A DNA stretch of 64,000 bases from an uncultured Bacteroides sp. (GTDB lineage: Bacteria; Bacteroidota; Bacteroidia; Bacteroidales; Bacteroidaceae). The notes under the pieces were generated by a model. The model had not been told where the DNA came from. It saw only the letters and a program-made list of their open reading frames with translations, and made no database searches. Within the stretch, counting starts at the first letter, position 1, and the number at the start of each line of letters is the position of its first letter. The stretch lies in NCBI RefSeq assembly GCF_910578895.1, contig NZ_CAJTSC010000001.1, positions 192,677-256,676 on the forward strand. The letters are read 5' to 3'. A program made the position numbers and the translations under genes. Shown piece after piece: positions 36,012-44,575 of this stretch.

Positions 36012-39000
36012 TTATAATGTGAATTTAATACCTAAGTTGTAACGTTTCACTGTAGGATAAGCACCTAAATAACCGGCTCCGGAAAGATTGGCTTCGCGGT
36101 CATCGGGCATACGTGTCCATAACCAAAGATTATTACCATTGAGATAAATCTTCAGATTACCTAAACCAAGTTTCTTAATCCACCCCTTATTCCAAGTATA
36201 TGCCAACTCTACGTTCTTCAGACGAACATAAGAACCGTCGTATAAGAACTGGGTACCATCGTTATAACTCGGTGTAGAGTTCCAACGGGGAACAACCACA
36301 TCGGCATTAGGAGTATTTTTCGACCACCATGTACCATTATCGAATACGGTGTTCAGTTTGCTGCCAAAACTATTAAGGGCAACATCACGGGTCACGTTAG
36401 TCACACCATAGAATTGTGCAAAAGCGCTGAAACCTTTCCATTCAAATCCGACTGTGGCATTAAATGTATTCTCGGGAGAACTTGTATATCCGTAAGGAGC
36501 CTGGTCTTTATTGTCTATCACACCATCACCGTTGAAATCGACAATGTAGTAGTCGCCCACCAATTTCTGAGAATCATTGGCATCATGGGCAGGAGCACCA
36601 AACAGTTGGTCGTAATTTTGAATGAAACCGGCATCAATATAGGAATTATATTGATTTACACCGTGACCGGCAGCTTTCTGATAGGCAGGACGTAATGCCT
36701 GGTCGTCTTTAACAAGCACCTTGTTTCTTGCATGCGTCATACTGAAGTTACCCCAAACACGCAAATCATTGGCAAATGTCTTGTTGACACGCAATTCCAA
36801 TTCATAACCGCTTGTACGGATTTTTCCCTTGTTGACAGAAGGCGGAGTTCCACCAAAATAAGAGGGCATAGAACGGTCACCACCATACACAAAGATATTA
36901 GAACGTACATCACGGAAAAATTCGATACTACCGGCAAGTAAACCCTCAAGGAATGAATAGTCAACACCGATATTCAACTTCTTCACAACTTCCCACTGGA
37001 TATCTTTATTTCCGATAGCAGACTCACGATACCATGTATAAATACTTTCTCTTTGATTAAGATCCATAAAAGTATGTCCGCCATACGCCCATTGATTCAT
37101 ATAGAGCCAACGACGGCTTGAATCAAACGGATCACCCAACTGGTCGGAACCGATTTCACCGTAAGAAGCACGTACTTTCAGCATGTCTAAAATCTTCTTT
37201 TCACGGAAGAATTTCATAAAAGGTTCTTCGCTGATCATCCAACCGATGGCTCCGGAGTTGAAGAAAGCGAAACGGTTTTCCGGACTAAACTTTTCAGAAC
37301 CGTTGTATGCACCATTATATTCAATAAAATAACGGTCGGCATAATTATAAGTAGTACGGAACGCCCAGTCTTCACGATATGTAGGCATTACGCTTCCTCG
37401 TGCATTTTCCTGGCGGCTAAACAATCCCATAGCCGTCACGTTATGCTTACCGAAACTACGTACCCAGTTCAATTGTGCCTGGTAATACAGATTACGAACC
37501 GTCTGTCCATTGTCTACCGTACCGGGAGAAGTACTCCAATTGACACCCTGTGTCCAGTCAAAGCCGTTATTGGTATCATAAGATTGTTCATATCTTACCT
37601 GACCGGTATCCGGATCAATCCATTTACGTTGTGCATTGTTATACAAATCATTTATACCACGATTGTTCTCTACGAAAACATTATCCCAAGAAACGGTGGC
37701 ACGGGCAGAAAGTCCTTTGGTTATAAACTTTAAATCCTGCTCCAATGTAAAGTCGGTATTAATGCGGGTTGTCGTAAGTTGCATGGTACCTCCCAAGGAA
37801 ATGTTCTCGGCAGAGTTGGTGGTATTGGAAACCAATGGATACATACCCCAGCTACCATCCGAATATTGCGGAAGAAATACATCCGGAGCAATGTTGTATG
37901 CTCCCGACCACTGTTGTCCGATTTGCCATTCCGAGTTACCCGTATTACTCCACGGAGCTTTACGGATGGCATTAGAGCCTGCAAGATTTACTTTCAATAC
38001 AGTAGTTTTCGTAATGTTAAAATCCAAGTTACTACGTACATTGATACGATCGTATCCATAACCGGAGTTGTAGTCACGACCATTGTCATAAATTCTAAAA
38101 AGGTCACCTTCGTGTACGTAATCGGCAGATGCGAAATACTTTACAAACTTCGTACCGCCACTAATGTTGATATTGGCGCTGTAAGACATCGTGTTGTCTT
38201 TAAACAATGCTTTTTGCCAGTCTACGTTAGGATAACGTTCTCTCTGCTCTATAGTAGTCTGATTACGATAGTTATTGATGAATGATTGAGGACGGACATA
38301 TTCCCAAGAATCCGGACGTAAAGCCAACTCATGTTCGATAGCCGTATTGCGGAACATCAACGCATCATAAGAATCATACTTATTAGGCAACTTTGAAGGA
38401 GATTTCAGAGTGGCATTGAAACCTACATCTATCTTTGCACTACCCTCCGTACCGCGTTTGGTAGTAACCAAAATCACACCATTAGCACCCTTAACACCAT
38501 AAACGGCAGTTGCCGAAGCATCTTTCAATACGGAAATGGACTGTACTGAGCTGATATCTACCGAACTCATAGGACGCTCTATACCATCGACCAACACCAA
38601 CGGATCTTCATTATTATTCCATGAGCTCGCACCGCGAATGGTTATCTTCGGTTCTTCCTCACCGGGCATACCCGTACCTTGAGTAGTAACCACACCGGGC
38701 AAATTACCGGTCAGAGCAGCACCGATATCGGAAATACCCGCAGCACGTTCCAGTACCTTACCTGTGGTTTGTGTAATAGCACCTACAACCGAAGCTTTCT
38801 TCTGCTGTCCATAACCTACTACCACAACCTCTTCCAATTGTTGTGAATCATCATCCAACGTCACTTTAATTATACCTTTCGAGGAGGCTTTTACCTCTTT
38901 AGGCTTCATTCCGACAAATGAAACAACAAGAATAGAATTTTCATTGGGCACAGTCAACACGAAATTACCATCTATATCTGAAATTGTACCTATTGAATTA

Positions 39001-39170
39001 TTGCCTTTTAACACAACTGAAGCACCAATGATTGTCTCACCATTACTGTCAAAGACAGTTCCTCTTACCGTTGTCCCCTTTTGTGCAGACACTGTCAGAC
39101 AACTGAACAGCATAAGCAGAAACAGGTAAGAGGCCTTTTGAATTTTCTCTTTTACATTTTTCATTACCAT
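36012..39170 (-). CDS. xusA: SusC-family TonB-dependent transporter (first)
   Basis: 1052 aa; the Met at 39164 is an alternative start and fits the signal peptide equally well. After the signal peptide there is a carboxypeptidase-regulatory-like domain (about 32-110, GTVFDSNGETIIGASV), a TonB box (EEVVVVGYG, about 114-122), a plug (about 125-235, LVLVDGIERPM, GVKGANGVILVTTKRG) and a 22-strand outer-membrane barrel ending in NLGIKFTL. It is the first gene of the seven-gene operon that runs to GH10. A leader of about 160 nt and the TTACAT repeats lie upstream. The role is import of xylooligosaccharides across the outer membrane. Confidence 0.93.
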   Translation of the reverse strand: MVMKNVKEKIQKASYLFLLMLFSCLTVSAQKGTTVRGTVFDSNGETIIGASVVLKGNNSIGTISDIDGNFVLTVPNENSILVVSFVGMKPKEVKASSKGIIKVTLDDDSQQLEEVVVVGYGQQKKASVVGAITQTTGKVLERAAGISDIGAALTGNLPGVVTTQGTGMPGEEEPKITIRGASSWNNNEDPLVLVDGIERPMSSVDISSVQSISVLKDASATAVYGVKGANGVILVTTKRGTEGSAKIDVGFNATLKSPSKLPNKYDSYDALMFRNTAIEHELALRPDSWEYVRPQSFINNYRNQTTIEQRERYPNVDWQKALFKDNTMSYSANINISGGTKFVKYFASADYVHEGDLFRIYDNGRDYNSGYGYDRINVRSNLDFNITKTTVLKVNLAGSNAIRKAPWSNTGNSEWQIGQQWSGAYNIAPDVFLPQYSDGSWGMYPLVSNTTNSAENISLGGTMQLTTTRINTDFTLEQDLKFITKGLSARATVSWDNVFVENNRGINDLYNNAQRKWIDPDTGQVRYEQSYDTNNGFDWTQGVNWSTSPGTVDNGQTVRNLYYQAQLNWVRSFGKHNVTAMGLFSRQENARGSVMPTYREDWAFRTTYNYADRYFIEYNGAYNGSEKFSPENRFAFFNSGAIGWMISEEPFMKFFREKKILDMLKVRASYGEIGSDQLGDPFDSSRRWLYMNQWAYGGHTFMDLNQRESIYTWYRESAIGNKDIQWEVVKKLNIGVDYSFLEGLLAGSIEFFRDVRSNIFVYGGDRSMPSYFGGTPPSVNKGKIRTSGYELELRVNKTFANDLRVWGNFSMTHARNKVLVKDDQALRPAYQKAAGHGVNQYNSYIDAGFIQNYDQLFGAPAHDANDSQKLVGDYYIVDFNGDGVIDNKDQAPYGYTSSPENTFNATVGFEWKGFSAFAQFYGVTNVTRDVALNSFGSKLNTVFDNGTWWSKNTPNADVVVPRWNSTPSYNDGTQFLYDGSYVRLKNVELAYTWNKGWIKKLGLGNLKIYLNGNNLWLWTRMPDDREANLSGAGYLGAYPTVKRYNLGIKFTL

Positions 39171-39332
39171 TAGTTTAAGAAGTTAATAAACTACTTTGTT
39201 CTCTAATCATCAATCAGTTTTCATTTCAAAAAATAGCTTTAGCTATCGTCAAACATACATTTCATTGTTAATTGTTATTAGTATTAGATTAATAAATGCT
39301 AACCATTATTAAGTATCGGGGTTTTATTACTA

Positions 39333-39441
39333 CAAATATATTGCGTAATACAGAAAATATTCTATAAGAATATTTCCTATATTACACCAAATATTACATG
39401 TACTTTTCTTCCGGCTACAAAGAGTGTTCTCTATATTACAT
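39333..39441 (-). promoter_or_regulatory. xus operon promoter with TTACAT direct repeats
   Basis: TATATTTG (39340-39333, minus) is an exact -7 box. TTACAT occurs at 39394-39399 and 39436-39441 with a degenerate CTACAA at 39415-39420 between them, giving a 21-bp period. The nearest TTACAT is 54 bp (33 + 21) from the distal base of the box. A dyad (GTAATA 39345-39350 and TATTAC 39380-39385) sits over the -33 zone, where TTTG is missing. Confidence 0.65.
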
Positions 39442-39462
39442 CAAGACATAATCACCATCAAC

Positions 39463-41199
39463 TTACTTACCGATGGCATACAACCCGATTACGCTTCCTG
39501 TAAATCCACCTGCCGTAGCTGTAGACAGATAATTCGCATCCACCCCATCACATAATAATGTCCATTCTTCTTCTCCTTTTAAGGAATAATAAAAATCATA
39601 ATGACTGCCGCCGGATACCACTTTCAGATAAACATCTTTTGTTTCTTCAGGAATAACAGCAGATGCCAATACCTGCTCGGAATCTCCAATCTTTCTCAGA
39701 GAAACCAATTTCTTACCTTCCTCCATACTTACAGCAAGAAAATACTGGTGGCGTTCATCTTTAAACAACAGCATACCGGCTTTCTCTTTTTCATTAGAAG
39801 GATTAAACAGCATACGAGTAGTAGACTCAAATTTATGATGTTGCATACGGCGGCAAATCAAAGCAGGCGTATCTTTTTCCGAAGCACTGATTCCGGCACA
39901 CTTCAAAGAGAGGAAGCCCGGAGTGTCCGACAAAGAATATAGTTCGGCAGCAGGAGCACGCAACGTCATCCACTGCATTCCTAAAGAGGTATTATCAAAA
40001 TCTTCCGTCTCTTCAAAATTACCAAATGTAACATCGGCATCACGTTTTACTCCCGGACGTTTCAATATCATAGGCACGGTTTCATCTCCTTGTGTCAGAT
40101 AAGGATAGCCGTCTTCGCTCCACCTTACCGGCATCATAAATGTCTCACGACCTAAATTCTCGAACTTATTATCAATAGGACGGCATGCTAAAAAGACAGC
40201 CCACCAGTCTCCCTCCTTGGTTTGTACCAAATCGGCATGACCGGCACAAGTAACCGGATTGGGGCGTGCCGCATCAAGATGACGCTGCGTCAATATCGGA
40301 TTCTTTGCCCACGGAGTAAAAGGTCCCATCGGAGAATCACCACGGAAGATAACTTCCGAATGCCAAGTACTGGTACCGCCTTCCGCATCCATCAAGAAGT
40401 ATTTTCCATTAATCTTGTACATGTGAGGTCCCTCTATCCAAATAGGTTTTTCTTCCGGGTGCACGCCTTTATTTACCAGAATTTTACGGGGACCGATTGT
40501 TTTGTCCGACTTCACATCAAATTCCTGTACACGGATTGTACGGTGTCCGCTATACTCAGGCTTATAATCCGGAGCATCATCATTATTCACGATATAAGCT
40601 TTTCCGTCTTCATCAAAGAAGAAAGAAGGGTCTATCCCGCCTACTTCGGGCAACATAATGGGATCAGACCATTCACCGAACGGATCTTGGGTTTTTACAA
40701 AGAAATTACCGGCACCCACATTCGTGGTCACCATATAATACGTTTTATTATGAGGATTATATGAAATAGCCGGAGCAAAGATTCCCCCGCTAACATGCTG
40801 TCCTTTCATGTTGACCAACTGCGACGGACGATTAAGGACATGCCCCACTTGCTTCCAATTCACCAAATCCTTGCTATGAAAGATAGGCACACCCGGATAG
40901 AAAGTAAAAGTAGAGGTTACCAAGAAATAATCTCCTTCTCCATTAGTACATATACTGGGGTCCGAATACCAACCGGGCAGAATGGGATTATAGAATGATT
41001 CGTCATCTGGCAATGGATTTTCATTATAAAAATCATCGTTGCCTTTGTAAGTAAAATAGTCGAAAAGAGCTGTGGAGTCCTTAATAGCGGGCAATTTGTC
41101 ATTCGCCTTGGACGATCCGCAAGAAGAGAACCCACCCAACGTACCGGCAGAGACTACCAACGCCGATAAAAGAGAGAAAAAAGATTTTTTATTCATCAA
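39463..41199 (-). CDS. GH43 lipoprotein, beta-xylosidase/arabinofuranosidase type
   Basis: 578 aa with a lipoprotein signal (Cys27 in GGFSSCGSS), so it is membrane-anchored and perhaps on the surface. The GH43 domain (about 68-370) has D80 (WYSDPSI), D190 (GGIDPSFFFDEDG) and E256 (WIEGPH). The C-terminal about 200 residues form the beta-sandwich found in xylosidase-type GH43 enzymes. It lies 292 bp upstream of xusA with its own promoter and repeats. It therefore forms a separate unit at the edge of the PUL, although read-through into xusA is possible because no terminator is visible between them. Confidence 0.9.
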   Translation of the reverse strand: MMNKKSFFSLLSALVVSAGTLGGFSSCGSSKANDKLPAIKDSTALFDYFTYKGNDDFYNENPLPDDESFYNPILPGWYSDPSICTNGEGDYFLVTSTFTFYPGVPIFHSKDLVNWKQVGHVLNRPSQLVNMKGQHVSGGIFAPAISYNPHNKTYYMVTTNVGAGNFFVKTQDPFGEWSDPIMLPEVGGIDPSFFFDEDGKAYIVNNDDAPDYKPEYSGHRTIRVQEFDVKSDKTIGPRKILVNKGVHPEEKPIWIEGPHMYKINGKYFLMDAEGGTSTWHSEVIFRGDSPMGPFTPWAKNPILTQRHLDAARPNPVTCAGHADLVQTKEGDWWAVFLACRPIDNKFENLGRETFMMPVRWSEDGYPYLTQGDETVPMILKRPGVKRDADVTFGNFEETEDFDNTSLGMQWMTLRAPAAELYSLSDTPGFLSLKCAGISASEKDTPALICRRMQHHKFESTTRMLFNPSNEKEKAGMLLFKDERHQYFLAVSMEEGKKLVSLRKIGDSEQVLASAVIPEETKDVYLKVVSGGSHYDFYYSLKGEEEWTLLCDGVDANYLSTATAGGFTGSVIGLYAIGK

Positions 41200-41305
41200 A
41201 ACTCGATTTTATAATTAATAATATTGTCGAGCCATATTAAAGAAATGTGTGTTCTTCATATCTGTGCATCCATAATATGAGAATTCTTCGCAGGCTTTTC
41301 CGCTG

Positions 41306-41414
41306 CAAATGTACAAAACACACTTATACTACATTAAAAATCACATTACATGTTTCTTTGATGGCGTTACATCTTTCTTTGACTATGTTACATTTTTTGT
41401 TATATACGTAACAC
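41306..41414 (-). promoter_or_regulatory. GH43 (39463) promoter with four 21-bp repeats
   Basis: TACATTTG (41313-41306, minus) is an exact -7 box. TTACAT starts at 41346, 41367 and 41388, and a variant TAACAC at 41409, all exactly 21 bp apart. The first lies 33 bp from the distal base of the box. Neighbouring bases are conserved too (TTTCTTTGA follows the first two). No -33 TTTG is present. This is the clearest copy of the candidate PUL operator. Confidence 0.75.
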
Positions 41415-41533
41415 GTAAATACATAACAAATTAATAAACAAAGATTTAACAGACAAGAAAATCAATTATCAAAAGGGGACTAAGAAAGAACAATCCATAC
41501 AACAAAATAGAAGCAAGCAGAAAAGTATAGAGC

Positions 41534-41596
41534 AAAAAAAAGGAGTACCGCTGTACTCCAACCTTTGTTAACCTTAAATCTAATACTATGAAAAAC
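41534..41596 (-). ncRNA. small RNA at the PUL edge
   Basis: On the minus strand a full Bacteroides promoter (TTTG 41633-41630, 19-bp gap, TATCTTTG 41610-41603) is followed by about 35 nt of unpaired sequence. A terminator then reads GGAGTAC, AGCG, GTACTCC (41559-41542) followed by eight T. The transcript would be about 60-65 nt. Its 5' end, about GUUUUUCAU, is complementary to AUGAAAAAC, the start of several genes here; GH8 at 7450 matches over 11 nt. It carries no convincing ORF. The design fits a trans-acting repressor of translation starts, but the family and targets are inferred. Confidence 0.7.
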
Positions 41597-41602
41597 ACAT
41601 TG

Positions 41603-41633
41603 CAAAGATACGGACATTTGTCAAATCCGCAAA
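41603..41633 (-). promoter_or_regulatory. promoter of the small RNA
   Basis: TTTG (41633-41630) and TATCTTTG (41610-41603) on the minus strand, separated by 19 bp: a full match to the Bacteroides -33/-7 consensus. Confidence 0.75.
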
Positions 41634-41865
41634 TTATCCAAGAAAAAAGATATGTTTTATAACACCTTTTAAGAAGATGTATGTTCGTTTTTACTTCCTT
41701 TTTCAATTCTATATCGTAAATGCAAATAGAAGTTGCCCCCTCACGGTGTATTCCTTTCATTCAGGACAAGAAGCATCCCCCCCGGAAAAGAACCGGATAA
41801 AAACAATGAAAGAGCGGAATCCTCACAACACGGCTCTTTCATATACAGCAGTCAGAGACTTAAAG

Positions 41866-41975
41866 AAGTTAAAGCCGACACTCTTCGTATGTGTTTACGG
41901 AAGTATCGGCTTTTACTCCCTATCCCCGAAGGGCGATAACCCTCTCCGGCTCCCGTAAATCCTTCCCCCGTGACT
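41866..41975. repeat. hairpin repeat element, copy 1
   Basis: It contains GTTAAAGCCGA and, after a loop, TCGGCTTTTACTCC (AAAGCCGA/TCGGCTTT inverted repeat), then CCCCGAAGGGCGATAACC and GGCTCCCGTAAAT. It is a diverged member of the family at 42262, 52113, 52826 and 56745. Confidence 0.55.
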
Positions 41976-42004
41976 GACAGCTTCTTTTTCTTCCGATGTT
42001 CCCA

Positions 42005-42091
42005 CTTAATTGGAAACATGTTCCCTGTACGCTGGGAACGTAGTTCCAATTCGGTGGGAACGCGTTTCCAGTTAACTGGAAATAAAGTTCC
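42005..42091. repeat. four palindromes at 22-23-bp period
   Basis: GGAAACATGTTCC, GGAACGTAGTTCC, GGAACGCGTTTCC and GGAAATAAAGTTCC follow one another with TTCC at 42021, 42044, 42066 and 42088. Each unit is a small inverted repeat (GGAAC, three or four bases, GTTCC), and sequences between units are not conserved. Confidence 0.85.
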
Positions 42092-42261
42092 ACCGCGCAG
42101 AAATCATGTAGCACTCATATACCGCTGACAATAAATATCTTGCGGGGATATTTCTCCGACCTGTTCTTATCCGTTTGTTCTTCACCGGTCCGTTTCCGTT
42201 TGTCTGCTTCCGCCTGTCTGTTTGTGCAGTCTCTCCGGTCGTGTTCCCCGGCATAACTGCC

Positions 42262-42338
42262 GGCTTTTAACTCCTGTCCCGAAGGGGGATAACTCCTTCC
42301 AACTCCCTTTAACTCCTGTAAATGAAAAAGCCCTGTCA
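42262..42338. repeat. hairpin repeat element, copy 2 (partial)
   Basis: It shares GGCTTTTAACTCC, CCGAAGGGGGATAACTCC and the tail AACTCCTGTAAATGAAAAAG with the other members of the family. The left arm of the hairpin is missing or strongly changed. Confidence 0.55.
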
Positions 42339-42344
42339 TCACAA

Positions 42345-42370
42345 AATGAAAAGAACCGGTTCTTTTCATT
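42345..42370. repeat. 26-bp perfect palindrome upstream of miaA
   Basis: AATGAAAAGAACC is followed directly by its reverse complement GGTTCTTTTCATT. It lies about 85 bp upstream of the miaA -7 box. As RNA it would be a 13-bp hairpin without a loop sequence, so a DNA role (protein site) is equally possible. Confidence 0.7.
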
Positions 42371-42453
42371 CTGCCTGCAAATTGCCTTATCTTTCCTCTA
42401 AAGAAAAAACATTTTCTTTATCCTGCCGGTGTGAGATTCCCACGATTTTCATT

Positions 42454-42461
42454 TATATTTG
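42454..42461 (+). promoter_or_regulatory. -7 box of miaA
   Basis: TATATTTG fits the -7 consensus, 31 bp before the miaA ATG at 42493. No good -33 TTTG is present. Confidence 0.5.
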
Positions 42462-42492
42462 TACCGGAATTAACAAATATACATTATTATAT

Positions 42493-43413
42493 ATGCCTGA
42501 CTATGATTTAATCGCCATATTAGGGCCTACAGCATCCGGCAAAACCCCATTTGCCGCCGCATTGGCAGCAGAACTCAATACGGAAATCATCAGCGCCGAT
42601 TCCCGGCAGATATACCGGAGCATGGATCTTGGCACCGGTAAAGATCTTGCCGATTATGTCGTAAACGGCAAACAGATACCTTATCACCTCATTGACATAG
42701 CCGACCCGGGATATAAATACAACGTATTTGAATATCAGCGTGATTTCTTAGCCGCTTATGAAAGCATCAGGCAAAAAGGCAGCCAGCCCATTGTATGTGG
42801 CGGAACGGGAATGTATCTGGAATCGGTCCTCAAGGGGTATAAGTTGTTGCCCGTACCCGAAAATCCGGAACTGCGCAGCCGTCTGGCAGACAAATCACTG
42901 GAAGAGTTGACCGAGATATTGAAAACCTGCAAAAACCTGCACAACACAACGGATGTGGATACGGTGAAACGTGCTATCCGCGCCATCGAAATTGAAGAAT
43001 ATTACGCCCACACACCCGTAGACGAACGTTCATTTCCGCAATTGAACAGCCTCATCATCGGTGTGGACATAGACCGTGAACTCCGCCGAGACAAAATCAC
43101 CCGCCGGCTGCGCCAACGGTTAGACGAAGGGATGGTGGACGAAGTACGCCGGCTGATAGAGCAAGGCATTCATCCGGACGACCTTATCTACTACGGATTA
43201 GAATACAAATACCTGACACTTTATGTCATCGGCAAACTGACCTACGACGAAATGTTCTGCCAACTGGAAATAGCCATCCACCAGTTTGCCAAACGCCAAA
43301 TGACCTGGTTCCGGGGGATGGAAAGACGGGGATTTATCATACACTGGATAGACGCCCGATGGCCTATAGAAGAAAAGATAGCCTTTGTAAAGTCTAAACT
43401 CAAAGAGATTTAG
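42493..43413 (+). CDS. miaA: tRNA dimethylallyltransferase
   Basis: 306 aa. ATG at 42493 was chosen because it places the P-loop GPTASGKT (residues 11-18) at the usual distance and follows a -7 box; the open frame upstream to 42322 has no family similarity. Other MiaA marks are ISADSRQIYRSMDLGTGK, the GGTGMYLESVLKG segment and KRQMTWFRG near the C-terminus. The enzyme adds a dimethylallyl group to A37 of tRNAs reading UNN codons. Many Bacteroides carry two miaA paralogues and this is one of them or the only one; the window cannot show which. Confidence 0.93.
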   Translation: MPDYDLIAILGPTASGKTPFAAALAAELNTEIISADSRQIYRSMDLGTGKDLADYVVNGKQIPYHLIDIADPGYKYNVFEYQRDFLAAYESIRQKGSQPIVCGGTGMYLESVLKGYKLLPVPENPELRSRLADKSLEELTEILKTCKNLHNTTDVDTVKRAIRAIEIEEYYAHTPVDERSFPQLNSLIIGVDIDRELRRDKITRRLRQRLDEGMVDEVRRLIEQGIHPDDLIYYGLEYKYLTLYVIGKLTYDEMFCQLEIAIHQFAKRQMTWFRGMERRGFIIHWIDARWPIEEKIAFVKSKLKEI

Positions 43414-43421
43414 TATCTTTG
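43414..43421 (+). promoter_or_regulatory. -7 box of the lipid kinase gene
   Basis: TATCTTTG begins right after the miaA stop codon and 69 bp before the next ATG. The nearest upstream TTTG (43384-43387) is 26 bp away, which is longer than usual. Confidence 0.4.
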
Positions 43422-43482
43422 ACGGCAACGATGACAAAGCGGCAAATATAAGAATGTTGGACCGATTGAAAGGAAAAGACAA

Positions 43483-44409
43483 ATGAGTGTAGAGCCCGAT
43501 AAATGGGGAGTAATCTATAACCCCAAAGCCGGAACGCGCAAAGTGCAGAAACGGTGGAAAGAGATTAAAGCATATATGGACGGCAAAGGCGTGTCTTATG
43601 ACTACGTGCAGTCCGAAGGGTTTGGCTCAGTAGAGCGTCTGGCGGGCATACTTGCCAACAACGGCTACCGTACCATTGTCGTTGTAGGCGGTGACGGCGC
43701 ACTGAACGACGCAATCAACGGCATCATGCTTTCCGGTGCGGAGAATAAAGAAAACATAGCGGTCGGCATTATCCCCAACGGCATAGGAAATGACTTTGCC
43801 AAATATTGGGGGATGAGCGCGGAATACAAGGAAGCCGTAGATTGCATCATCAACAACCGCCGCCGCAAAATAGATGTCGGCACATGCTACTACTACGACG
43901 GCAAAGAGCATAAAACCCGTTATTTCCTCAATGCCATCAACATTGGACTCGGAGCCAGGATTGTAAAAATCACCGACCAATGCAAACGCTTCTGGGGTGT
44001 AAAGTTCCTTTCTTATCTCATGGCATTTATCTCCTTGATATTTGAGCGAAAGCTGTATCGCATGCACCTTAAGATAAACGGTGAACATATACGCGGACGC
44101 ATCATGACGGTGTGCATAGGCAGCACATGGGGATACGGCCAGGTGCCCAGTGCAGTGCCCTACAACGGTTGGCTGGATGTTTCGGTCATCTATCGTCCGG
44201 AATTATTGCAACTCTTTTCAGGGATATGGATGCTGATGGAAGGAAGAATCCTGAACCATAAAGTGGTAAAGCCCTATCGCACCCAAAAGATAAAAGTGCT
44301 GCGTGCACAGAACGCTTCCGTCGATTTGGACGGACGTATCCTCGACCGCCATTTCCCATTGGACATCGGGGTGCTGCACGAAGCGATAACCTTGATTATC
44401 CCCGCCTAA
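43483..44409 (+). CDS. diacylglycerol kinase family lipid kinase
   Basis: 308 aa, cytoplasmic, without a signal peptide. The DAGK catalytic fold is shown by VIYNPKAGTRK near the N-terminus, the glycine-rich VVGGDGALNDAING (about 64-77) and IPNGIGNDFAKYWG (about 95-108). A YegS-like C-terminal beta domain ends with the ASVDLDGRILDRHF block. These enzymes phosphorylate diacylglycerol or related lipids. It follows miaA by 69 bp on the same strand and is separated from kdsA by an AT-rich repeat. Exact lipid substrate is not readable. Confidence 0.88.
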   Translation: MSVEPDKWGVIYNPKAGTRKVQKRWKEIKAYMDGKGVSYDYVQSEGFGSVERLAGILANNGYRTIVVVGGDGALNDAINGIMLSGAENKENIAVGIIPNGIGNDFAKYWGMSAEYKEAVDCIINNRRRKIDVGTCYYYDGKEHKTRYFLNAINIGLGARIVKITDQCKRFWGVKFLSYLMAFISLIFERKLYRMHLKINGEHIRGRIMTVCIGSTWGYGQVPSAVPYNGWLDVSVIYRPELLQLFSGIWMLMEGRILNHKVVKPYRTQKIKVLRAQNASVDLDGRILDRHFPLDIGVLHEAITLIIPA

Positions 44410-44420
44410 AAACGATATCG

Positions 44421-44549
44421 TGGTTTCAGAATTTTAGATTTCTGATTTTAGATTTCTGATTTCATAAATTCAAAATCGAAAGCCAAAGCCCTGAAACCAG
44501 GAAATCTAAATTCTGAAATCTAAATTCTGAAATCTGAAATTCTGAAATT
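44421..44549. repeat. AT-rich 14-bp repeats forming a long inverted repeat
   Basis: The left arm repeats TTTTAGATTTCTGA with a 14-bp period. The right arm repeats GAAATCTAAATTCT at 44501 and 44515 and a variant at 44529. TGGTTTCAG (44421) pairs with CTGAAACCA (44491). The whole could fold into a long hairpin between the lipid kinase and kdsA genes. Confidence 0.75.
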
Positions 44550-44575
44550 ATAACTAATTCAAAACCCCATAAAGT

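Larger units (their letters stand above)
41200..42492. other. 1.3-kb boundary region between the PUL and miaA
   Basis: No protein gene is supported. From left to right it holds the GH43 promoter, a small RNA gene (41534-41596), a hairpin (ATGAAAGAGC 41806-41815 with GCTCTTTCAT 41833-41842), two hairpin-repeat elements, a 22-bp palindromic array, a 26-bp perfect palindrome and the miaA promoter. Confidence 0.8.

Noticed and set aside
1..41600. PUL carried on an integrative element
   Set aside because: No integrase, tra genes, tRNA attachment site or flanking direct repeats are visible. The left end is outside the window, so this cannot be fully excluded.
41588..41662. 24-codon plus-strand ORF starting MKNTLQRYG, possible leader peptide
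   Set aside because: No promoter or downstream gene on the plus strand. The same bases are explained better as promoter and 5' end of the minus-strand small RNA.
41446..41760. 104-codon hydrophobic minus-strand ORF
   Set aside because: It runs through the small RNA promoter and terminator. Its hydrophobic stretch is the translation of A/T runs.
42322..42492. N-terminal extension of miaA
   Set aside because: The extra 57 codons lie upstream of the -7 box and across a palindrome and repeat, with no similarity to MiaA.
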